NCBI GenBank assembly: GCA_965200005.1
Contig: OZ241331.1
Location: 3,100,001-3,164,000 of the forward strand
Origin: Aldehydirespirator sp965200005
GTDB lineage: Bacteria; Actinomycetota; Acidimicrobiia; Acidimicrobiales; Aldehydirespiratoraceae
DNA length: 64,000 bases
Direction: 5' to 3'
Part shown: piece after piece, positions 27,646 to 36,338 of the stretch
Layout: each line of letters opens with the position of its first letter
How positions within the stretch are numbered: the first letter of the stretch is position 1
Position numbers and translations under genes: made by a program
The notes under the pieces: model-generated
Told to the model about the DNA's origin: nothing
Databases searched by the model: none
What the model saw: only the letters and a program-made list of their open reading frames with translations

Positions 27646-28062
27646 ATGAGTTATCTGGCTGATGTCGATCGGCAGTTGCGTATCTCCGCAGCTGAGTCAA
27701 TCCATCTTCTCGTAGGCGGTGGAGTTGCGATGTTCTCTCGTCGGCCGGGGCGGGTGACCGGTGACATGGATGTGATTTCGGAAGGCATGACCGAAACTTT
27801 TCGTCACATCGTCGGCAAGGTCGCGCAGAAACATGGTCTGGCATCGGACTGGATCAACGAAGCGTCCAAGATCTTCAACGTTGCTTTGACGACAACCACT
27901 GAGCCTGTGTTTCGAGGGTCTCATCTCATCGTCGATGCCGTGGGTCCTAGGTATCTGCTCGCCATGAAACTGGACTCCCGCCGGCGGAAGGACAGGCAGG
28001 ACACCATCCAGTTGATTCGGGAGCTCGACATTCGCTCCGCGGATGAACAACGCTCGGTCTAA
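27646..28062 (+). CDS. DUF6036-like nucleotidyltransferase-fold protein (toxin-like)
   Basis: A 138-residue protein with the minimal nucleotidyltransferase pattern LLVGGGVAMFSRRPGRVTGDMDVIS, that is GG-x(n)-R-x-T-x-D-x-D, followed by GLASDWINEASKIFN, typical of DUF6036 and related AbiEii/MenT-like proteins. These belong to type IV-like toxin-antitoxin or defence pairs. The C-terminal part, with LLAMKLDSRRRKDRQD and a helix, also matches. It is short for the family, so the last helices may be missing. The upstream partner gene is broken, which is hard to reconcile with a fully active toxin. Confidence 0.65.
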   Translation: MSYLADVDRQLRISAAESIHLLVGGGVAMFSRRPGRVTGDMDVISEGMTETFRHIVGKVAQKHGLASDWINEASKIFNVALTTTTEPVFRGSHLIVDAVGPRYLLAMKLDSRRRKDRQDTIQLIRELDIRSADEQRSV

Positions 28063-28481
28063 TCGGATTCTGGTTCACCGGCACACGCCAACAGTCCGGA
28101 CGCGCGAGAGTCACTGTTTCGCGTCTAGGCGAACTCCCCGTTCCAGACCTGCGGAAATGGACAGACCAAGAACTGGATCAAGCAACACAACTGTCTAACG
28201 ATTACAGGCACAAGAAACTCAAGCCCGCGAACGAAGCCTATCGCGACCCTGTTCGTCAAGATCTTGACCGAGACTTCCTGTGCGGGATTATGCGCCTTCA
28301 TGACAAAGCGGGCACCGCGGTGGACGACTTCATGGATGCTCTGGGAGTAATCCGACACCAGTGGTGTAACGAGCCTTCAGTTCACGGCGGGAAGAAGACC
28401 CGACCAACGGTCCCGCGTCTTGAAGCACGTGAGCAACGCGCACCAGTACCGACTTCAACCAAGACGCAATCCGCCGATTAA
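28047..28481 (+). pseudogene. 5'-truncated remnant of a larger gene
   Basis: The frame is open from just after TGA 28044-28046 to TAA 28481 but has no good start codon until a late ATG at 28290. The reading looks coding: FWFTGTRQQSGRARVTVSRL, GELPVPDLRKWTDQELDQAT, DPVRQDLDRDFLCGIM, and a tail with HQWCNEPSVHGGKKTR. This resembles the C-terminal end of large DNA-modification (methyltransferase-like) proteins as I remember them, but I cannot confirm the family. It overlaps the end of the DUF6036-like gene, as if a deletion joined two unrelated modules. Confidence 0.4.
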
Positions 28482-28484
28482 CCC

Positions 28485-28809
28485 AATCGAAACCGCCCAC
28501 CTCGCTTGTCAGCCGAACCGTTCAAACTCGGTGAGTTGTGGCTCGAGCCAACCGTTGATTGTCGGCTAGAGCGCTCGTGTTACACCTGCTTGATCTCGGA
28601 TTGAGCCCCTACCACCGCTATCAATGGACTGAGGCGGTTGGGCCGCAAAATCGACAAACTCACCGCTCACAGTCGTAGTGCGCGTTGAGACTGAACTTCG
28701 CCTGTTGGGAAGTCAAAGGCAACGAGCAGTCTGTTTGCTGCTGGAGTCGACACGAGCGTGTCCTCGAAGTCGCTCATCTTGACTCAACTCACCAGGCAGA
28801 TGCCCACGG
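28485..28809. other. Intergenic stretch without a recognised feature
   Basis: About 325 bp between the truncated remnant and the AlbA-domain gene. I read all frames and saw only short open stretches with no family likeness, no tRNA-like fold and no strong hairpin. It may hold remains of the deletion that truncated the upstream gene. Confidence 0.5.
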
Positions 28810-30471
28810 TCACTGCCTAGGTGGCTTCACATAGTGGGCTCCACCCTTTTTGCCGACCATTTGTAGCTTGCCTTGGTCTCGTAGGCGGCGGAGCAGGCGG
28901 CTCGCGTTATCTGGTGAAAGTTTGCATAGTTTAATGGCATCTCGCCTCGTGATGGAACCGTGCCGCTCAACGAAGGTGAGCGCCATCTGCTCTTGCTGAA
29001 TGTCGTCGAATCCCGCAGTTCGTACGTACTCGGCAGACTCCCCGAGTTGTCGATACACGGACGCAGCTAAGTGATAGGCACGGCCCTTCCCACTGCCACG
29101 AGCCTCGACGAGTCCCATATCAGTTAGGCGATTGAGCGTGGCACGGGCCTTGTGGTTGTCGACCTGGAATAACTCGGCAGCCCGTGCAGTAGTGATCCGC
29201 CGCTCGTGTCTGATCTCATGGAGCGTGAGCAGGTCTTCAAGTTTGAGATCGCGTCCCGTCTGACGGTACTCAGCAATGAAGGCCGCCAGTTCCTTATCGG
29301 CAGGCCCTGAACGCACTTGAACTATGACGTCATTGGGAGTGCATCTCGTGTAATCGGGTGCGGGCCTCCCCAAAGCCAACTGACCTACAAAGGCACGGTT
29401 TATGCCTCGTCCGGTTCGTTCGACAAACCCTGCTCGCTTGAAGGCGTCAGCTAGGACCGGGTTTCGTGGTCGGGGTGGCGTTGTCAGCAGGTTGGCAATC
29501 GTGACACCCACGGGAAGGCCGCCAGGATTCGACACCTCCAGTGCTTCGAGCTTCACTTCAATCAGGGTGGGACCCATAGCGGTGTAGTCGCGATGCACAA
29601 GTGCGTTCGCTATGAGTTCTCGGATAGTCGTGCCTGCGAATCGTGGCAACCCGACACGCACCAGACCGATCTCAATCTCCTCTTCTGGATTGCGAGCTCT
29701 GACACGGTCAACGATTTCGACCATCGCACGCAGCAGGGGCTTGGGACCGACATCGCGCGTCCTAACTTCAAGACCATCAAGTTCCTGAAATTCTGCCTCA
29801 TACGCAGGTAGTCGCTCAGAGATTAAGGACGGCGTTCCGAATAGGAGCAGCGCACCAACCGTCAGTTCATCGTGGATAGTGCGCAGGTTTAGGGCCGTCA
29901 GGATCTCACTAGCGGAGAGACTTACTAGTGATTCATCCCCGTCTGAACTTGCCAGCTCGCGCAACCGTCCGAACTCCGATTCAGAGAGGTCATCAACGGT
30001 CAGTTCGGGGATAACAACACGCGCGTAGTCGTGGGCACCGACGGCTCCGGCACGTGCTACGACTTCGTAAGGCCGCATCGGAAGGCATTGCGGCTCGCCT
30101 CTTACGTCAAGGGCTCGTCGCAGGTACTTTCCCTTTGTTGTCGCGATCACACCGCTGGCGTCTTGAACCTCAATCATGACAATGTCACGACCGTCGATTC
30201 TCTTGACGCTGCAGTTGGCTTGAAGTGCTGGCTCGGTCTTGCTGGCGACCTGAGCTTCAATTCGTCTCGGATTGGTCGTAGCGCCGTGGCGGGGCGTCAC
30301 ACCATTGATCACCCCATCATCCCTTACGCCCCACAGCAGCGTGCCACCATTACCATTAGCGAGGCATGTAACGGCTTCGACAACCTGGTCAATGTCGGTA
30401 TGACCGCTCTTGAACTCGACGCTGAACGTCTCGCCCTGTGCAATTAGCTTGCGTACCTCCGGGTCAGCCAC
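28810..30471 (-). CDS. AlbA_2 (Schlafen-type) domain / HATPase_c_4 putative regulator
   Basis: A 553-residue protein with an N-terminal AlbA_2 domain (residues about 10-130: GETFSVEFKSGHT, ANGNGGTLLWGVRDDG, KGKYLRR), a central HATPase_c_4-like ATP-binding region (about 285-375: RELIANALVHRDYT and LEVSNPGGLPVGVT), and two winged-helix regions at the C-terminus (TARAAELFQVDNHKARATLN; SITRRDAIKLCKLSPDNASR). Proteins of this type are usually called ATP-binding transcriptional regulators or RecG-like. Its start is 11 bp from a 68-bp repeat holding dyads, so it probably controls its own transcription. Intact, unlike its neighbours. Confidence 0.85.
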   Translation of the reverse strand: MADPEVRKLIAQGETFSVEFKSGHTDIDQVVEAVTCLANGNGGTLLWGVRDDGVINGVTPRHGATTNPRRIEAQVASKTEPALQANCSVKRIDGRDIVMIEVQDASGVIATTKGKYLRRALDVRGEPQCLPMRPYEVVARAGAVGAHDYARVVIPELTVDDLSESEFGRLRELASSDGDESLVSLSASEILTALNLRTIHDELTVGALLLFGTPSLISERLPAYEAEFQELDGLEVRTRDVGPKPLLRAMVEIVDRVRARNPEEEIEIGLVRVGLPRFAGTTIRELIANALVHRDYTAMGPTLIEVKLEALEVSNPGGLPVGVTIANLLTTPPRPRNPVLADAFKRAGFVERTGRGINRAFVGQLALGRPAPDYTRCTPNDVIVQVRSGPADKELAAFIAEYRQTGRDLKLEDLLTLHEIRHERRITTARAAELFQVDNHKARATLNRLTDMGLVEARGSGKGRAYHLAASVYRQLGESAEYVRTAGFDDIQQEQMALTFVERHGSITRRDAIKLCKLSPDNASRLLRRLRDQGKLQMVGKKGGAHYVKPPRQ

Positions 30472-30481
30472 ATCGCGAGTT

Positions 30482-30549
30482 TACGCAAACGCTAACGCAA
30501 TCCAAAAACGGTATACGCAATGCGCAAAAACATACGCACATGCGTAAAC
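30482..30549. repeat. 68-bp direct repeat, copy 1, next to the AlbA-type gene start
   Basis: Starts with TACGCAAACGCTAACGCAAT and ends at TGCGTAAAC. It differs from copy 2 (30634-30701) at a single base, the seventh (A here, G there). Inside are three TACGCA elements and one TGCGTA, and at 30533-30546 the perfect dyad TACGCA-CA-TGCGTA. It begins 11 bp upstream of the ATG of the AlbA/HATPase gene, where a repressor would block transcription or translation. Spacing of the copies, 152 bp start to start, is not that of a CRISPR array. Confidence 0.9.
30533..30546. promoter_or_regulatory. Candidate operator TACGCACATGCGTA
   Basis: A 14-bp sequence with perfect 6-bp arms and a 2-bp centre, repeated at 30685-30698 inside the second direct repeat. 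Its position 60-75 bp upstream of the AlbA/HATPase start codon suits an operator. The protein has two winged-helix regions that could bind it. Binding is inference from location and symmetry only. Confidence 0.5.
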
Positions 30550-30633
30550 AACCCGCCTGCGTAAGCCCCACAACAGCCCAAGACTTAAGGCGAGGCTGCG
30601 ACGCAGCGAACACCACACGAGCCTGACTGGCTA

Positions 30634-30701
30634 TACGCAGACGCTAACGCAATCCAAAAACGGTATACGCAATGCGCAAAAACATACGCACATGCGTAAA
30701 C
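30634..30701. repeat. 68-bp direct repeat, copy 2
   Basis: Starts with TACGCAGACGCTAACGCAAT and is otherwise identical to copy 1 at 30482-30549, including the dyad TACGCA-CA-TGCGTA at 30685-30698. The 84 bp between the copies have further TGCGTA-like pieces (near 30558), so the whole intergenic region of 370 bp reads as an array of one short binding motif. The other half of the spacer towards rel (30702-30841) shows nothing I can name. Confidence 0.9.
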
Positions 30702-30841
30702 GATGGCATAGGCATGCGCTTCTACCATGCTTGCACGAGCTCGGGGCGGTCACCCCAAGTCCAATCCCGGCGTCTGCCCTCACTGATTGAAGTGTTCTCG
30801 ACTGAGGCGAGTGCAGGCTGAGGAGTTGGAGGGTTGGGGTG

Positions 30842-33094
30842 CTACTTGTTGCTTTGGCTAGCGAATAGGCGGTAGGCCTCGAAGACGCTTTCTACGCCCA
30901 ACACCGATGACAGTACGGAGTCGAGTTGGGATAGGTCGGCTAGTTCGAACTCGAAGTCCATGTGAGCAATGAAGTCGTCGCCCGTTTCTGCGTGCGCAGT
31001 CAAAATGCTCAGTTTGTGAGCAGCCAAGACATCGGATATGTCACGCAGCAACCCAGGACGATCAAGAGCATTAACCATGATCGTCGTAGAGAACAGAGCC
31101 GCGCCGTCGGTGTCCCACTCGACCTCAATGAGGCGGTCGGCCTGACCCTCACGCAAACCTATGGCGTTAAGACAATCGGCTCGATGAACCGAAACCCCCC
31201 GGCCTCGGGTTACGTAGCCGATGATCTCATCTGGCGGCACCGGCGCACAACACCGTGAGACACGGATCATGATGTCGTCGAGTCCCTCGACATGCACGCC
31301 CGCCTTGGCATTGGCTCGGTTCCGCTCTGCGCGCCGTCTCGCCGTGGTCGGTAGGTGACGCGAGCCGTCTCCCGGCCCTGTTCTGTCGCGACTCGCCGAT
31401 ACGCCGCCTCGCAGCGTTCTCGCGAAGCGTCCCGCAACCGACGCCGCCGACTGGTGACCCTCACCGATAGCCAGGAACAGCAGATCATGCGAGGTGTAAT
31501 TCAGTTGCTCAGCGACAGTGTCTAGCATCTTGTCTTTGAGCAACTTGCGTGCCGGCAACCCTTCCCGGCGCAGTGCCTGAAGCAGGTCATCACGACCCTG
31601 CTCAATGGCATCTGCACGACGCTCACGCGAGTACCACTGCTTGATCTTGTTGGCTGCACGGCGGCTCGCTACGAACTTCAACCAATCCCGGCTCGGACCG
31701 GCGCCCTCGGTTCGGGTCACAAAGATCTCAACTGAATCACCCGAGTTGAGACGCGAGTCGAGCGCCATCAGCCTGCCGTTGACCTTTGCCCCCACGCACG
31801 CGTGACCCACATCTGTGTGAATGCTGTAGGCAAAGTCGACAGGCGTCGCGCCAGCGGGCAACTCGATTACCTTCCCAGCGGGCGTGAACACATACACCTC
31901 GTCGGTGTCGAGATCCGACTTGAGGTTTGACATGAACTCTGCGGGATCAGAAGTCTCCTGCTGCCAGTCGAGAATGCGATCAAACCAGGCCATGTCCTTG
32001 CTAGGTGAACGACCCTTGTACTCCCAATGCGCAGCGACACCGTGCTCGGCGCGCTCATGCATCTCATGGGTACGGATCTGGACCTCCAAGGTCTTTCCTT
32101 GAGGCCCAACCACTGTGGTGTGCAGTGACTGGTAAAGGTTGAACTTTGGCATGGCAATGTAATCTTTGAACCGACCCTGAACAGGGCGCCATGTCGCATG
32201 GATCGAGCCAAGTGCGGCATAACAATCCCGTACCGAGTCAACGATTACCCGAACACCGACTAGATCAAATATCTCCTCAAAGGTGCGACCCTTTACCACC
32301 ATTTTCTCATAGATCGACCACATGTGTTTGGGTCGACCCGTCACATCAGCATTGATGCCTAACTGGGAAAGACGATCATTGACGTCACCAATTATCTGCG
32401 CAAGATACAGGTCACGCTCGGGGGATCGGACCTGCACCATCTGGTCGATCTCGGCATATCTACGCGGTTCAATCGCAGCGAAAGCAAGGTCTTCAAGTTG
32501 TTGCTTGATGTCTTGCATACCCAGGCGATGCGCCAGCGGCGCGTACACGTCAAGCGTCTCGCGGGCGATGTAGGCCTGCTTCTTGGCAGGCAACACCGCG
32601 ATCGTGCGAAGATTGTGAAGCCGGTCCGCAAGCTTGATTATCAGAACACGCAGATCACGAGCAATTGCCACAATCATCTTGCGGACAGAAGCAGCTTGTT
32701 GCTGTTCACGCGTATCGAATTGCACCCGGTCGAGTTTGGTTACCCCATCGACGATGTGGCTTACGTCAGCGCCAAAGTCCGACTGGATTGCCTTGAGGGT
32801 CAAACCTGTGTCTTCTACCGCATCGTGAAGCAAAGCAGCAGCGATGGAAACATCGTCAAGCCCCAACTCAGCCACAATCGTTGCAACAGCGACCGGGTGT
32901 CGAATGTAAGGCTCACCCGAGAGCCGCATCTGTCCTTCATGAGACTTGGCGGCGATCGTGTAAGCGCGCCTTATGCGATCGGGGTTAGCGCCTCGGTGAT
33001 GCTTGCGGTAGCACTCAACTAGTGCCGTGATTTCGGCTGCGGTAGGACGTTTAGGTGTGCGACGCCACGGCAACACTCTGGTGACGGTTGGCAC
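30842..33094 (-). CDS. rel: Bifunctional (p)ppGpp synthetase/hydrolase Rel
   Basis: Stringent-response enzyme, 750 residues, GTG start. Domains in order: HD hydrolase (about 40-200, with ALLHDAVEDTG), synthetase (about 245-370, with LVGVRVIVDS, QGRFKDYIAMPK, YQSLHTTVVGP and EVQIRTHEMHERAEHGVAAHW), TGS (about 405-470, VYVFTPAGKVIELPAGATPVDFAYSIH), a helical/zinc-finger-like part with SRCCAPVPPDEIIGYVTRG, and a C-terminal ACT domain (DRPGLLRDISDVLAAH). Both catalytic halves keep their key motifs, so it should make and degrade (p)ppGpp. It is downstream of secF, as in other actinobacteria. Confidence 0.96.
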   Translation of the reverse strand: MPTVTRVLPWRRTPKRPTAAEITALVECYRKHHRGANPDRIRRAYTIAAKSHEGQMRLSGEPYIRHPVAVATIVAELGLDDVSIAAALLHDAVEDTGLTLKAIQSDFGADVSHIVDGVTKLDRVQFDTREQQQAASVRKMIVAIARDLRVLIIKLADRLHNLRTIAVLPAKKQAYIARETLDVYAPLAHRLGMQDIKQQLEDLAFAAIEPRRYAEIDQMVQVRSPERDLYLAQIIGDVNDRLSQLGINADVTGRPKHMWSIYEKMVVKGRTFEEIFDLVGVRVIVDSVRDCYAALGSIHATWRPVQGRFKDYIAMPKFNLYQSLHTTVVGPQGKTLEVQIRTHEMHERAEHGVAAHWEYKGRSPSKDMAWFDRILDWQQETSDPAEFMSNLKSDLDTDEVYVFTPAGKVIELPAGATPVDFAYSIHTDVGHACVGAKVNGRLMALDSRLNSGDSVEIFVTRTEGAGPSRDWLKFVASRRAANKIKQWYSRERRADAIEQGRDDLLQALRREGLPARKLLKDKMLDTVAEQLNYTSHDLLFLAIGEGHQSAASVAGRFARTLRGGVSASRDRTGPGDGSRHLPTTARRRAERNRANAKAGVHVEGLDDIMIRVSRCCAPVPPDEIIGYVTRGRGVSVHRADCLNAIGLREGQADRLIEVEWDTDGAALFSTTIMVNALDRPGLLRDISDVLAAHKLSILTAHAETGDDFIAHMDFEFELADLSQLDSVLSSVLGVESVFEAYRLFASQSNK

Positions 33095-33150
33095 GTGACT
33101 TGCCTAACACACCTAACGCATAGATGCCCGATGCGGGCGTTCTAGGACTC

Positions 33151-34332
33151 TCAGCGCCGCTTCCTGCGCTTCTTGCGTGGTCTAGGTGGGATCGCAGACG
33201 GTGACGGCCGGCTATGAGTTTGGGGGCGTGGCCGAGAAGCTTGCTGCTGGACTGGAGGAGTTGACTTACAGCTCCGCTTCGCAGCACTTGCGCCGCCGAG
33301 GATCGCGTCGTCAGCATCAACGGTGCGGGTAGCGCCGACACTGGCTTTGCCGCGCAACCTGACTCGCTCAGCAATCTCGATGTATCCGGGCTCTTTCTCT
33401 TTCATCCGTGCTACTAATGCCGCAGCCACAAACAGCGAAGAGTAAGTGCCCACAATGATGCCCACGAGCAAGGCAATCGAGAACTCTTGAAGAGTGATCG
33501 CGCCGAGCACAAACGAGCCGATCACCAGCATCGAAGCAACCGGTAGCACCGATGTGATCGAGGTGTTTATCGACCGCATCAACACCTGATTGAGAGACAG
33601 GTTCATCATCTCGGTGTAGGTGTAACGCCCAGTCGCTGAAACTCGCCCCACAACTTCACGAACTTTGTCGTAAACAACGATCGTGTCATACAACGAGTAA
33701 CCCATAATCGTCAAGAACGCGATCACGGTCGCAGGTGTTATCTCGAACTGGAACAGCGAATAGAAGCCGACCGAGATCAAGATGTCATGAGCCACAGCAG
33801 CCAAAGCACCGACGGCCATCTTCCACTCAAGACGCACCGCGATGTACAGCGCCACGAGCGCAAAGAACGCCAGCAGAGCATTCCGTGCTTTTGCGGTGAT
33901 CTCCTCGCCCCAGGAAGGCCCGACAGTAGTAATGCTTACCTCGTTAGTGGCGACACCCGCTAGATCGGCGAGGATGTCTCGCACCTCATCAACAGCTGCC
34001 GTGCCTTCAACATCGGCACGTACCCGGATCGTGTCACCGCCAACGGTCTGAATCTTCGCATCGGCTGCACCCGTGCCCCGCAAGACATCTCGTGTCTCTG
34101 ACACAGACACTCCTTGCGCGGATACCTCCCAGGCCGTGCCGCCGTTGAACTCGATGCCCAGATCGATTCCCCGGACAAAGAAGCTTCCGATGCTCAACAC
34201 CAGAGCCACCGCCGAGCCGATCAGTGCATATTTCCACAACCTGGGAAAATCAACCTGTTGCTCGCCGCGATAGAGAATCCCAACGCGCTGCCACACACCG
34301 ACGCGTGGGCTCTGGTCACTAGCAGCGTTCAT
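33151..34332 (-). CDS. secF: Protein translocase subunit SecF
   Basis: Integral membrane partner of SecD that uses the proton gradient to assist Sec protein export. The 393-residue product has TM1 near residue 30, the periplasmic GIEFNGGTAWEV motif, then five TM segments with VAHDILISVGFYSLFQFEIT and GYSLYDTIVVYDKVRE, both standard for SecF, and SINTSITSVLPVASMLV. The C-terminal 80 residues are a basic tail ending in KKRRKRR. The start overlaps the secD stop by 4 bp. Confidence 0.96.
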   Translation of the reverse strand: MNAASDQSPRVGVWQRVGILYRGEQQVDFPRLWKYALIGSAVALVLSIGSFFVRGIDLGIEFNGGTAWEVSAQGVSVSETRDVLRGTGAADAKIQTVGGDTIRVRADVEGTAAVDEVRDILADLAGVATNEVSITTVGPSWGEEITAKARNALLAFFALVALYIAVRLEWKMAVGALAAVAHDILISVGFYSLFQFEITPATVIAFLTIMGYSLYDTIVVYDKVREVVGRVSATGRYTYTEMMNLSLNQVLMRSINTSITSVLPVASMLVIGSFVLGAITLQEFSIALLVGIIVGTYSSLFVAAALVARMKEKEPGYIEIAERVRLRGKASVGATRTVDADDAILGGASAAKRSCKSTPPVQQQASRPRPQTHSRPSPSAIPPRPRKKRRKRR

Positions 34333-35870
34333 CGCTTGCTTCGCTTGCTATTTGACGCCAACCGAGTCGTCGACGCAGATAAGGGCCCAACAGGTGTGAA
34401 TCCACCGCCATGATCTGCGATCGCTGGTATCCCAAATCGTTTCGGGTTCGTATAGAGGCCCGACACTCGCGCCAGCAACGCAATTAGGGGACCCATAAAG
34501 AAATAGGTCGCTACGAGGTCGAGAATCGTTGCAAGACCCAGATACAGAGCAAAACCTCTCACCTGACCAACTGTCAAGAAATACAACACGACCGCCGCAA
34601 TCAGAGATGCAATGTTGGCCTTGAGAATCGTAGAGAAGGCAACGGGGAATGCTCGATCAACAGAGGAACGAATGGTACGCCCTGAACGGACATCTTCTTT
34701 GAGATGCTCGAAATACACCACATTGGAGTCCACCGAAACACCCACCGCAACAATGAGGCCAGTCACACCGGCAAGCGTTAACGCCAATCCCTGAGACTCG
34801 CCGAGCCAGGCGATGATTGTCCACAACAACGCCCCGGAAAGCGCCAGGCTCAGAATCGCTACGAGCCCGAGCAACCGGTAGTAGAAGAGCAAGTAGAGCG
34901 AAACCAGAATAAGGCCGATGATGCCTGCTAGCACACCTGCTTCTAGAGCATCAGTTCCCAGTGACGCCGAGACAATCCTGCTCTGTTGAGCTTCTAACTC
35001 CACTGGCAGGGCGCCATAGTCAAGAACCAGTGCTAGATCTCTGGCTTCCTGCTCGCTGAAGGCACCCGAAATCGTGATGGAGTCCCTCTCAAAGGGAACA
35101 TAGGCAGGCTCGTTTTCTTGGATAACAGGCGCGCTAACGACCTCGTTGTCAATCTCGATGGCGATGCGCTTACTCGGGCAACTCGGGTCACGGTAGAAGC
35201 AGCGTGACCCTACGGCATTGAAGGCGTCAATGCCAGATGCACCTTCCTTGAAGGTAGGTGCCACAAACCAACCGTAGAAGGAGTCAAAGCGAGCTACGGC
35301 ACCTTCGAGTCCATCGCCGGTGACAGTTGCTGGCCCTAGTAGGTAACGAGTGACGATGTTGCGATCGTCGTCATATTCAGGAAGGACAACCTGATCATTT
35401 GCGGCACTCTCGCCTTCAGTCAACGCAAACACCGACACCTGACCGCTATCGCCCACGGCTTCGGTAACTGCGTCACCCGACCCGACCCCGCCTGCATCGG
35501 CGGTCTGAGCCTGATAACTGCTCTCAGAGATCGCTTCAAGCACCGGGCGGAAGCGCAGTTCAGCTGTCTGACCCACAAGATCAATTGCGCGCTGTTGATC
35601 ATCCACACCCGGTAGTTGCACCAAGACGTTGTTGCCCTGTGTGCTTATCTCCGGTTCAGCGACGCCGAGACCATCCACACGGTTGCGGATGATCTCAACC
35701 GCTAACTCCAGGTCTTCTGGATCTGGTGTACGGGTGGGTTCCAGAACAACGCTGGCCCCGCCCTGGAGATCCAACCCAAGAAGTGGCTCGTTTCCAGAAG
35801 CGACCGTGTAAGTGACCCCAGCGATAGCGATCACAACGATCGCAATCACGTAACTCAGCCGACGGCGCAC
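34329..35870 (-). CDS. secD: Protein translocase subunit SecD
   Basis: Membrane subunit of the SecDF export-assisting complex. The 513-residue protein has TM1 at residues about 7-24, the GLDLQGGASVVLEP motif, an extended extracytoplasmic P1 domain, and the TM2-6 block with LTLAGVTGLIVAVGVSVDSNVVYFEHLKEDVRSG and AFPVAFSTILKANIASL, each diagnostic in part. The region around residues 95-240 is longer than in E. coli-like P1 heads and is Ser/Gly/Asp-rich, as in other actinobacteria. In operon order: yajC, secD, secF. Confidence 0.96.
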   Translation of the reverse strand: MRRRLSYVIAIVVIAIAGVTYTVASGNEPLLGLDLQGGASVVLEPTRTPDPEDLELAVEIIRNRVDGLGVAEPEISTQGNNVLVQLPGVDDQQRAIDLVGQTAELRFRPVLEAISESSYQAQTADAGGVGSGDAVTEAVGDSGQVSVFALTEGESAANDQVVLPEYDDDRNIVTRYLLGPATVTGDGLEGAVARFDSFYGWFVAPTFKEGASGIDAFNAVGSRCFYRDPSCPSKRIAIEIDNEVVSAPVIQENEPAYVPFERDSITISGAFSEQEARDLALVLDYGALPVELEAQQSRIVSASLGTDALEAGVLAGIIGLILVSLYLLFYYRLLGLVAILSLALSGALLWTIIAWLGESQGLALTLAGVTGLIVAVGVSVDSNVVYFEHLKEDVRSGRTIRSSVDRAFPVAFSTILKANIASLIAAVVLYFLTVGQVRGFALYLGLATILDLVATYFFMGPLIALLARVSGLYTNPKRFGIPAIADHGGGFTPVGPLSASTTRLASNSKRSKR

Positions 35871-35928
35871 CGTGTCGCTTTCAGTGTGGCTTCAACTAGG
35901 TGACGATTCAGACTTTGAATCGACCCAC

Positions 35929-36234
35929 TCAGGATTGTCTTGAGTCGCTCGCTTCGGAGTCTTCGGCCTCATCGGTATCGTCGGCAGCGTCGACCTTTCC
36001 GGCGACGGAGTCGCGATTTACCTTGAGTTCGACGTTGGGTGCTACCTCAAGCCAGACAACGCTGTCTTCTACTTCTGCTATGGCGCCGTGAATCCCGGCG
36101 TTCGTGATTACCTCATCGCCGGCTTGTAACGATGCAACCATCGCCCGGCGAGCCTTCTCTCGCTTCTGTTGGGGCCTCAACAGTAGGAAGTACAGCGCCC
36201 CAAACATGAGCATGATGATGAAAAAACTCTCCAT
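35929..36234 (-). CDS. yajC: Preprotein translocase subunit YajC
   Basis: Small single-pass membrane protein that associates with SecDF. The 101-residue product starts with a hydrophobic helix (FFIIMLMFGALYFLLLRPQQ), followed by the RPQQKREKARRAM segment and VASLQAGDEVITNAGIHG, all standard for YajC. The C-terminal 25 residues are strongly acidic (Asp/Glu/Ser). It is 58 bp upstream of secD on the same strand. Between it and the upstream tgt gene, GAAGGC-CTGC-GCCTTC at 36318-36333 forms a small hairpin, without a T run. Confidence 0.93.
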   Translation of the reverse strand: MESFFIIMLMFGALYFLLLRPQQKREKARRAMVASLQAGDEVITNAGIHGAIAEVEDSVVWLEVAPNVELKVNRDSVAGKVDAADDTDEAEDSEASDSRQS

Positions 36235-36338
36235 CCCGAAAGCCTAGGCCCATATTTGTCGATGGCTGCGCCCCGGCCCACGGCTGAGCTCACATTGGTG
36301 AGGCACGGTAGTGGTGTGAAGGCCTGCGCCTTCGAGTT

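Noticed and set aside
30482..30701. CRISPR array
   Set aside because: Only two copies, 68 bp long with an 84-bp spacer holding related motifs, and no cas genes nearby. It looks like regulatory or duplicated DNA.
36318..36333. Rho-independent terminator after tgt
   Set aside because: A 6-bp hairpin GAAGGC/GCCTTC exists but no T run follows on the minus strand, so termination cannot be supported.
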